The position numbers were made by a program, and so were the translations under genes. This document shows positions 1-5,326 of a stretch of DNA of 8,717 nucleotides, one piece after another. Source of the DNA: Bacillota bacterium (GTDB taxonomy: Bacteria; Bacillota; Clostridia; Lachnospirales; Lachnospiraceae); NCBI GenBank assembly GCA_023389295.1, contig JAEWEO010000097.1, positions 1 to 8,717 on the forward strand. Reading direction: 5' to 3'. The notes under the pieces are model-generated. The model had not been told where the DNA came from, ran no database searches, and was given only the letters and a program-made list of their open reading frames with translations. Numbering within the stretch: the first letter of the stretch is position 1; every line of letters starts with the position of its first letter.

Positions 1-885
1 GAAGAATCCTATGTAATGATGCGCAAATTTGGATTGATTCTTTTGCGAGATATTATGGAAGGTAGAGATAGTCTGGTTCGTCGAGAATTTTCGGACTTAC
101 TTACAACAGATGATGAAGAGAACATAAGACAAAAATTTGAAAAATCCCCTACACTACCAGATGATGATATAAACACCTCTGTTGACCAGACTAAAAAGTT
201 AATAGTTGCTATCAAAGAAGGTTTGACTTACCCTCCTTGCCCAAATGGTAATTTTAATTATCCTGAAGTTATAAAATTCTTAAATAAGTTAGCTGAAATT
301 TTCGATTGGGATATTTATGAAAAATCATCTCTCGGAAAAGAATCACTGCGTAAATGGTATGTTGTTATCCTGTGCCAGTGGATGGAGGGTACTGGTTTAA
401 GTTATATTATGAAAAAAGCTATCGAATATCGAAGAGATCATCCTGATAATTTTCGAGTTTCTTCCTATCAACCTTTAACTACTTACAATGATAAGTCTAA
501 AGAGCATAGAAATGTTGTATTTGCAGATACATTAGAAGTAATTGAAAACATAGTGTTATTTAGTATATCAAATTATTTCTTGCGCTTCTCAAATGAGTAT
601 AAGAGAATTCATAATGTAACAGAGTTTGAGAATAACTGGTATGAGTATGTGGAATTTGGAACAACCAATCCATTGACAATTTTGCTACAGAGAAATGGAT
701 TCTCACGCGAATCTGCAACATATATTCGTCATCACAAAGTGGATTATGTTGTGCACGACGGTATTACAGGCGAATTAAAATTAAAAGAATCACTCTTAAC
801 ATGTGGAAATACAAGTGTTATGTCAGAAGCAGCAAGTATTAAGTTTAATGTTCCGGGACTGTTTCTAAAGGAGGATGACCAATGA
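1..885 (+). CDS. C-terminal part of a large protein, probably an SF2 (DEAD/DEAH, Ski2-like) helicase; truncated by window edge
   Basis: The reading frame is open from base 1, with no stop before the first ATG at 16, and no ribosome binding site lies in the 15 visible bases. The true start is therefore probably outside the window and 294 C-terminal residues are seen. No helicase motor motifs (Walker A, DExH) are visible. The helicase call rests on the style of the tail: an acidic linker (about residues 30-60), then a helical stretch with KWYVVILCQWMEGTGLSYIM (about residues 118-137), like the winged-helix/ratchet part of Ski2-like helicases, and a late TTNPLTILLQRNGFSRESAT element, like a small helical bundle. 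Position directly upstream of a GmrSD-like nuclease, with an ATGA stop/start overlap, fits a helicase of a defence operon. HamB of Hachiman is one possibility that needs the missing N-terminus. An unrelated uncharacterised protein is the main alternative. Confidence 0.5.
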   Translation, partial: EESYVMMRKFGLILLRDIMEGRDSLVRREFSDLLTTDDEENIRQKFEKSPTLPDDDINTSVDQTKKLIVAIKEGLTYPPCPNGNFNYPEVIKFLNKLAEIFDWDIYEKSSLGKESLRKWYVVILCQWMEGTGLSYIMKKAIEYRRDHPDNFRVSSYQPLTTYNDKSKEHRNVVFADTLEVIENIVLFSISNYFLRFSNEYKRIHNVTEFENNWYEYVEFGTTNPLTILLQRNGFSRESATYIRHHKVDYVVHDGITGELKLKESLLTCGNTSVMSEAASIKFNVPGLFLKEDDQ

Positions 886-2702
886 AAAAAATAGAAGGTT
901 CACCTAAGAACTTAAAACAGTTGCTACAGAATACAAAATATTCGATTCACTATTATCAGCGTGAGTATATGTGGCAACGAAAACATATAGAAGAATTAAT
1001 TGATGATCTTACGTCTGAGTTTCTGGAGTATTATCAACCCGGTGATGCAAGACCCGCAGTTGCAGACTATGGTGCATATTTTATGGGTTCTATTGTACTC
1101 GCAGGAAGAGAGAATGCCATCATTGATGGACAGCAGAGATTCTCTTCCCTGACGCTGCTTTTCATGTATTTGAACAATAGACTGAAGACTAGCGGCCAGA
1201 CCTATAATATGATTGAAACCATGATATTCTCTGAGTCCTTTGGTACGAAGTCATTCAACATCAATGTGGATGACCGCCAAGAGTGCATGGAGGCAATGTT
1301 CAATAACAAGGATTATGATACTACTGGAGCCGGAGAATCTGTCCGAAATCTTTATGACAGATATTTGGATATTCAGGATGTTTTCTCAGCAGATATTACC
1401 GATGATATGCTTTTACATTTCTGTGACTGGCTTGCGGAGAAAGTATTCTTTATTGAGATTGTTGCAACAACAGAGCAGGATGCGCATAAGGTTTTTGTTA
1501 CCATGAATGACCGCGGTCTTAGCCTTACTTCTACAGAAATGTTAAAGGGCTATCTGCTTTCAGAAATTAAGTCAGATACAACGCGTGAAAAGATGAACAG
1601 TCTCTGGAAGGATAAAATTCTTACATTGAAGAAAGACGATGATAAGGGCGATGAAACTTTCATCAAGGCATGGTTAAGAGCTCATTATGCAGAAACTATT
1701 CGTGAGACAAAAGCTGGAGCTATAAATAAGGACTTTGATATAATTGGTGGTTCCTTTCATAAGTGGGTGCGTGATGAAAAGGCGAAGCTAGGCTTGGATA
1801 ATTCTGATGATTTTGAATTATTTATTAAGAAGTTCGCTAAGTTTTCTGATGTCTATGAGCGCATACGTCAGGCAGAAACAACATTTTCAGAAGAGACCAA
1901 GTACGTTTATCACAATGCGCAGATTAATTTTACATTACAGCCTCAGTTGTTGCTGGCGCCTATTTGCTATGAGGATACGTGGCCAATTATTATTGAAAAG
2001 TTGAACTTGACTGCGAGATTTATCGACACCTTAATTGTTTCCAGAGTTACGAACTACCGCTCTGTTGACTACAGTACAATCAAAAATTTTGTGTTCAATG
2101 TTACTAAGGATATCCGTATGATTGATGTTCCGACATTGAAGCAAAAGCTACAACAGCAGTATATCAATCTCGATTTCGACCCTGCAGCAGCACTGGCAGA
2201 TTTGAGACTGAACAGTTTTACAAAGAAGTACATTAAAAATATTCTTGCCCGTGTTACCGGCTTTATCGAGGAACAGATTAGTGTTGCTTCTAATTACTGC
2301 AACTACATGAATACCCAGACCAAGAATCCGTTTGAGGTAGAGCATATTATCACAGACCATTATGAATGGTTTACCAGCGAATATGTTGATCAAGACGATT
2401 TTAGACGGTGGAGAAATAGTGTGGGTGCTTTGCTTTTGTTGCACAAGAGTATTAACGCCAGTTTGAATGATTCCAAGTATGATTATAAGCTTGGTAAATA
2501 TTGTTCTAATGAAGGAAACATTTATACAGAGTCCCTTGGTGAACAGGCATATCAGAATAATCCTAAATTTAAAAAATTCATTGCGGAGAATAGGCTTAAC
2601 TTCAAGGCATATGCACAGTTTGGTAAGGCTGAGATTGCGGAAAGAACGGAGCTGCTGGTGCAGCTGACTAAGTTGATATGGAATGATAAGATGTTTAAAT
2701 AA
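882..2702 (+). CDS. DUF262-DUF1524 protein (GmrSD / BrxU / SspE-like nuclease)
   Basis: This is a single-chain fusion of a ParB/Srx-like DUF262 (GmrS) nucleotide-using domain and a DUF1524 (GmrD) HNH nuclease, 606 residues long, typical of fused members. Visible DUF262 marks are YYQREYMW (residues 24-31), the signature IIDGQQRF with D82-G83-Q84-Q85-R86, and FVTMNDRGLSLTSTEMLKGY with N209-D210-R211-G212. Visible DUF1524 marks are FEVEHII with E487-H488, followed by WRNSVGALLLLHKSINASLND and a K-rich Y/K segment, the HNH layout. Known relatives (GmrSD, BrxU, SspE) use NTP binding to control DNA cleavage and attack modified or foreign DNA; which modification is recognised here is not visible. 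The start is fixed by AAGGAGG at 868-874, 7 bases upstream, and the ATG overlaps the preceding stop (ATGA), implying translational coupling with the helicase-like gene. Confidence 0.93.
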   Translation: MKKIEGSPKNLKQLLQNTKYSIHYYQREYMWQRKHIEELIDDLTSEFLEYYQPGDARPAVADYGAYFMGSIVLAGRENAIIDGQQRFSSLTLLFMYLNNRLKTSGQTYNMIETMIFSESFGTKSFNINVDDRQECMEAMFNNKDYDTTGAGESVRNLYDRYLDIQDVFSADITDDMLLHFCDWLAEKVFFIEIVATTEQDAHKVFVTMNDRGLSLTSTEMLKGYLLSEIKSDTTREKMNSLWKDKILTLKKDDDKGDETFIKAWLRAHYAETIRETKAGAINKDFDIIGGSFHKWVRDEKAKLGLDNSDDFELFIKKFAKFSDVYERIRQAETTFSEETKYVYHNAQINFTLQPQLLLAPICYEDTWPIIIEKLNLTARFIDTLIVSRVTNYRSVDYSTIKNFVFNVTKDIRMIDVPTLKQKLQQQYINLDFDPAAALADLRLNSFTKKYIKNILARVTGFIEEQISVASNYCNYMNTQTKNPFEVEHIITDHYEWFTSEYVDQDDFRRWRNSVGALLLLHKSINASLNDSKYDYKLGKYCSNEGNIYTESLGEQAYQNNPKFKKFIAENRLNFKAYAQFGKAEIAERTELLVQLTKLIWNDKMFK

Positions 2703-2712
2703 ATCTTTAAAC

Positions 2713-2723
2713 AAGGAGGTGAT
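2713..2723 (+). promoter_or_regulatory. Ribosome binding site that fixes a GTG start
   Basis: AAGGAGGTGAT is a near-perfect anti-16S match, 4-7 bases before GTG at 2728. It lies downstream of the in-frame ATG at 2683, which has no such site and would overlap the previous gene. The GTG start is therefore preferred. Confidence 0.9.
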
Positions 2724-2727
2724 ATCT

Positions 2728-3726
2728 GTGCCAAGAGGAGATAAATTTTTAGAGCTTACCACATATTTAGAAAATACGGGAAAAGACGAAATTAAGATGA
2801 CTTTTTCGGAAATAGAGCACATCATAGGGTTTAAACTGCATAAATCTGCTTATTCTTATCCGGCGCAATGGGCAAATACTGAATCGCAGTCTTTTCCATT
2901 TGCGTGGATGAATGCTGGATATTTGTCTGAACAGTTGGATTTAAATGCGCAATCTATTGTGTTCCGTAAGGCTGGGAGTATTCCTAATAAGGCAACGATA
3001 ACTAAGGTAAGAGAAGAGAGTTTAGAAAAGACAAAAGCATATAAACTACCTATTGATATCGCTATACAAAATATAAAAGAATATTTCTACCAAACAGTGA
3101 AAGACCCAAATGGTCGTTATCTTTCTTGGTGTCATTGCTATAAGGCTTTTACTGATAATCGCAATAAGGTGAATGAGCAGACTCTAGATTATCTTTCTTT
3201 GCATTTGGCGTTTTATCTTGCCAGCTGGGGGATGCTCCGTGGTTCATCGTTTTTGTTACAAAAGGATTATAAGGTACATATTCCAGTAGTGAAAATTATA
3301 ATGGAAGAACGTTATAATTCTCTGTGTGGAATTTCAGCAGAAGCTTTAATGGAAGATGGTAATCTGGCACTCCTTGATGAGATAAGTGAAAGAATTAAAA
3401 ATACTTATGCAGAGCATTTACCGTCAAAAAATGATGTGATAAACAATGCTACAGACACACTGATAACTAAAATTTTACTGGGCACACTCGGTTGTGTTCC
3501 TGCATATGACCGTTATTATGTAAAGGCGGTAAAAGACTATAACATTTCAATTGGTAGTTATTGCAGAAAATCGGTCAGAAGTGTGGCTGGTTATTATGTT
3601 GCAAATAAAGCTGCTTTTGAAGAATTACGAGCTGAGCTAGGTGCTAGTGGTACAGATTATCCACCAATGAAATTGATGGATATGTGTATGTGGCAGGTAG
3701 CTTTTGCAGATGAATTGAATACTTAG
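2728..3726 (+). CDS. DUF7662-like N-terminal domain fused to an uncharacterised domain
   Basis: From the GTG start the protein has 332 residues. Residues 1-82 look like DUF7662, a small domain of unknown function: KFLELTTYL, then MTFSEIEHIIGFKLHKSAY, W48, an F/A-W60 plus AGY segment, and a closing strand SIVFRK. A short charged linker (about 85-105) leads to a second domain that I do not recognise by name, with YLSWCHCYKAF (131-141), a hydrophobic helical stretch LHLAFYLASWGMLRGSSFLL (158-177), and KILLGTLGCVPAYDRYYVKA (248-267). The aromatic and cysteine-rich clusters could line a pocket, but no known catalytic motif is evident. No signal peptide is visible; the hydrophobic stretch contains W, R and S and looks like a buried helix. 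It follows the nuclease gene by 25 bases, so it is almost certainly in the same operon. A role as substrate-recognition or regulatory partner is inference only. Confidence 0.82.
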   Translation: MPRGDKFLELTTYLENTGKDEIKMTFSEIEHIIGFKLHKSAYSYPAQWANTESQSFPFAWMNAGYLSEQLDLNAQSIVFRKAGSIPNKATITKVREESLEKTKAYKLPIDIAIQNIKEYFYQTVKDPNGRYLSWCHCYKAFTDNRNKVNEQTLDYLSLHLAFYLASWGMLRGSSFLLQKDYKVHIPVVKIIMEERYNSLCGISAEALMEDGNLALLDEISERIKNTYAEHLPSKNDVINNATDTLITKILLGTLGCVPAYDRYYVKAVKDYNISIGSYCRKSVRSVAGYYVANKAAFEELRAELGASGTDYPPMKLMDMCMWQVAFADELNT

Positions 3727-3749
3727 CTGCTATAAGGAGGTGGCCAGTT

Positions 3750-4427
3750 ATGATGATTAGCCCGGAAGGTTACTACGAAGAATACCTAAAAGGAAAAACG
3801 AAAGAACAAATAATGACTGCAATCCGTGGCCTAAAACAGGAAATTGGGCACCTTAAAAATGTCATGGAACATCCTGATTATGGAAGTGAAGCAGTTATAC
3901 ATCCAAGTGAATCAACAAGGCTATACTGGACACGAGAATATTTAAAACGTGCTAAAGTAGTTCTTGCTGAGGCTGGTGGAGAGTATAAAACTTCTATGGC
4001 GGAAAAGAAAGCTGAACACTTTAATGAGCACATAGATGACGTTCATAAAATAGTATTTGGAATTGGTGGATTTCATCAAGGATATAACAAATATATAATT
4101 GAATTTACTGACGATAGTTTTATATCAAGCATGGAGCGTTTTGGTAAAATTAGTGATTGGCAAATAATCAATATGGACGAAGAGCCTGCAAGTAAGCAAG
4201 ATATTCTTGATACTATTAAAAGTATGTATATTGGTGAATGGCGCACAAGCTATACACTTGAAAGATTTGGCTATAATGTATGTGATGGTACACAATGGGA
4301 ACTGGAGATTTATTTCTCGAACGAGCATAAGCCAGTAAAAATCTATGGAGATAATGCTTATCCATACAACTTTGATGTTCTCCAGGAGCTTGTTGATAAA
4401 CAGCGTGTAGAAGATATTTTAAAATAA
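3750..4427 (+). CDS. Hypothetical protein of 225 residues with two apparent modules
   Basis: I do not recognise a named family. Residues 1-82 look all-helical and charged (PEGYYEEYLKGKTKEQI, then STRLYWTREYLKRAKVVLAE), ending in a Gly-Gly break. Residues 98-225 look like a compact mixed alpha/beta domain rich in aromatics, with IVFGIGGFHQGYNKYIIEF, WRTSYTLERFGYNVCDGTQW and a conspicuous KPVKIYGDNAYPYNFDVLQE ending. No catalytic signature, signal peptide or membrane segment is visible. AAGGAGG at 3734-3740 lies 9 bases before ATG 3750; the next codon is also ATG and could serve instead. The gene starts 23 bases after the DUF7662-like gene and is the last of the operon. The next 300 bases are non-coding, so this protein may be the final operon product. 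Function unknown; an accessory or small-molecule/nucleic-acid binding part is possible. Confidence 0.8.
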   Translation: MMISPEGYYEEYLKGKTKEQIMTAIRGLKQEIGHLKNVMEHPDYGSEAVIHPSESTRLYWTREYLKRAKVVLAEAGGEYKTSMAEKKAEHFNEHIDDVHKIVFGIGGFHQGYNKYIIEFTDDSFISSMERFGKISDWQIINMDEEPASKQDILDTIKSMYIGEWRTSYTLERFGYNVCDGTQWELEIYFSNEHKPVKIYGDNAYPYNFDVLQELVDKQRVEDILK

Positions 4428-4445
4428 TAATTTGGTTTGTAATTA

Positions 4446-4528
4446 GGTCGAGACGATGGCAAACTGACCCGCCAGATGTTAGCCCTATTATCGTCTCCAC
4501 CCTATGCCCGGGGTCGAGTGGATGGCAA
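4446..4528 (+). repeat. Two copies of a 17-base motif opening hairpins A and B
   Basis: GGTCGAGacGATGGCAA at 4446-4462 and GGTCGAGtgGATGGCAA at 4512-4528 match at 15 of 17 bases, 66 bases apart. The two differing bases lie in the stems, and the downstream partner strand differs too (GTCTC in the first, CAC in the second), so pairing is kept. In both copies the GGC of the motif can pair with a later GCC (4482-4484 and 4559-4561). Confidence 0.75.
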
Positions 4529-4569
4529 CAAAATAATGCTGCTATATTATAGTAGCAGGCCCACATGTT

Positions 4570-4643
4570 GATATGTTTCCTCATACAGACAGAGTGTAAA
4601 AGATAGTAGATATGTACTAGCTTATATGAGTGGATATGTTTCC
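4570..4643 (+). repeat. Two copies of an 11-base motif framing a stem
   Basis: GATATGTTTCC occurs exactly at 4570-4580 and again at 4633-4643, 63 bases apart. Between them CTCATA (4580-4585) pairs with TATGAG (4625-4630), so each copy abuts the base of the same stem. The spacing is close to the 66-base spacing of the preceding repeat pair. Confidence 0.7.
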
Positions 4644-4773
4644 AACTACAAGAGGGGTTAAAAGGCCACGATTGACATTCACCCTCGCCTATCGTTCCAT
4701 GTGGAGACGGTGGTTCTTTTATCTAGAGAATAAAACAATTATAAAAAATGAAAAATATTATATGGACAAAATT

Positions 4774-4818
4774 AAGGCAAATATTGTTGAAAGCAATTAT
4801 TTGCCTTTATTGTTTTTT
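4774..4818 (+). terminator. Strong intrinsic terminator
   Basis: AAGGCAAATA (4774-4783) pairs perfectly with TATTTGCCTT (4798-4807), with possible further pairing inside the 14-base loop, followed by a T-rich tail TATTGTTTTTT (4808-4818). It would end transcription from the upstream operon and/or the candidate RNA. Confidence 0.8.
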
Positions 4819-5326
4819 GAAGATGTGTCTTAGTTTAATTTTTGTCTATATGTTATCAAGTGTTAAATGCAAAAGTAAATTTCGGTGAATTCAGCTCTTA
4901 AAGTGGTATTATTTCTAATTATTTTCATTTAATAAAATTTTATAAGTAGATAAATTATATTAATTTTCTAACTAATATGTGTTTTATAGTTTGAATAATT
5001 TTATCTTGTGCACTATTAAATTTCACTTTTTTTAATAGGGTGGAAGTTACTATTTCTTTTTAGGAGAGATTTTTTGTTGACATTTCATATATTTTGCATC
5101 AGAATAATATGTAAAAATATGAATAAAATGCTATTTATGTGTTGATTTATAAGAGGAAAAGATATACAATTATACAAATAATGTTGTTTTTAAAATTGAT
5201 TTATTTAGAAGGTACAATTTTATCAACAGTAAATGAATTAATGATATATTATCAGTGCTTTTATACAGATATTAGTAATGAGAAGCTGGAGTCAAGCGAC
5301 GGATGCAATAGAAAGGTGTATAAGAT
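4819..5326. other. Very AT-rich intergenic leader without a convincing gene
   Basis: GC falls to about 10 percent (6 of 60 bases) at 4921-4980. I see no protein frame with a ribosome binding site and no clear hairpin array. A possible weak promoter (TTGAAT 4991-4996, 17-base spacer, TATTAA 5014-5019) precedes the better one at 5077-5105. The stretch probably serves as promoter and leader for the HD-ATPase gene. Confidence 0.55.
5077..5105 (+). promoter_or_regulatory. Putative sigma-A type promoter for the HD-ATPase gene
   Basis: A consensus TTGACA at 5077-5082 is followed by a 17-base spacer and CAGAAT (4 of 6 matches to TATAAT) at 5100-5105. A start near 5112 would give a leader of about 215 bases before ATG 5327. 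In such AT-rich DNA, promoter-like hexamers arise by chance, so the perfect -35 box is the main support. Confidence 0.42.

Larger units (their letters stand above)
4446..4818 (+). ncRNA. Candidate structured non-coding RNA, family not recognised
   Basis: No convincing protein frame spans this stretch, and GC rises to about 50 percent (30 of 60 bases at 4441-4500) between AT-rich surroundings. Predicted elements in order: hairpin A (4450-4457 with 4490-4497, eight perfect pairs, extended by 4446-4448 with 4499-4501); hairpin B (GTG 4518-4520 with 4562-4564, GGC 4524-4526 with 4559-4561, and an inner nine-pair stem 4537-4545 with 4549-4557); stem C (4580-4585 with 4625-4630) enclosing a small hairpin 4604-4608/4615-4619; stem D (4652-4656 with 4682-4686); bulged hairpin E (4693-4698 with 4703-4709). 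A U-tailed terminator closes the unit at 4774-4818. The strand is taken from the terminator and from the neighbouring genes. No promoter was confidently found, so the RNA could be its own transcript or the 3' end of the upstream operon. The 5' end is approximate. Confidence 0.42.

Noticed and set aside
2148..2825. 225-codon antisense frame under the nuclease and DUF7662-like genes
   Set aside because: It lies opposite two well-supported genes, lacks a ribosome binding site and has the composition of a shadow frame.
4446..4643. CRISPR array or retron msr-msd as an explanation of the repeats
   Set aside because: There are only two copies of each of two different motifs, no uniform spacers, and no Cas or reverse transcriptase gene in the window.
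4701..4713. GTGGAGACGGTGG looks like the reverse complement of a tmRNA 3' end, a common island attachment core, with CGTCTCCACC at 4492-4501 in the other orientation
   Set aside because: The match is short, the flanks do not continue as a T-arm, no integrase is visible, and the same bases are explained by hairpins A and E. Comparison with the ssrA gene of the host would settle it.
4630..4833. 67-codon plus-strand frame through the candidate RNA and its terminator
   Set aside because: It has no ribosome binding site, crosses stems D and E and the terminator stem, and resembles no protein I know.
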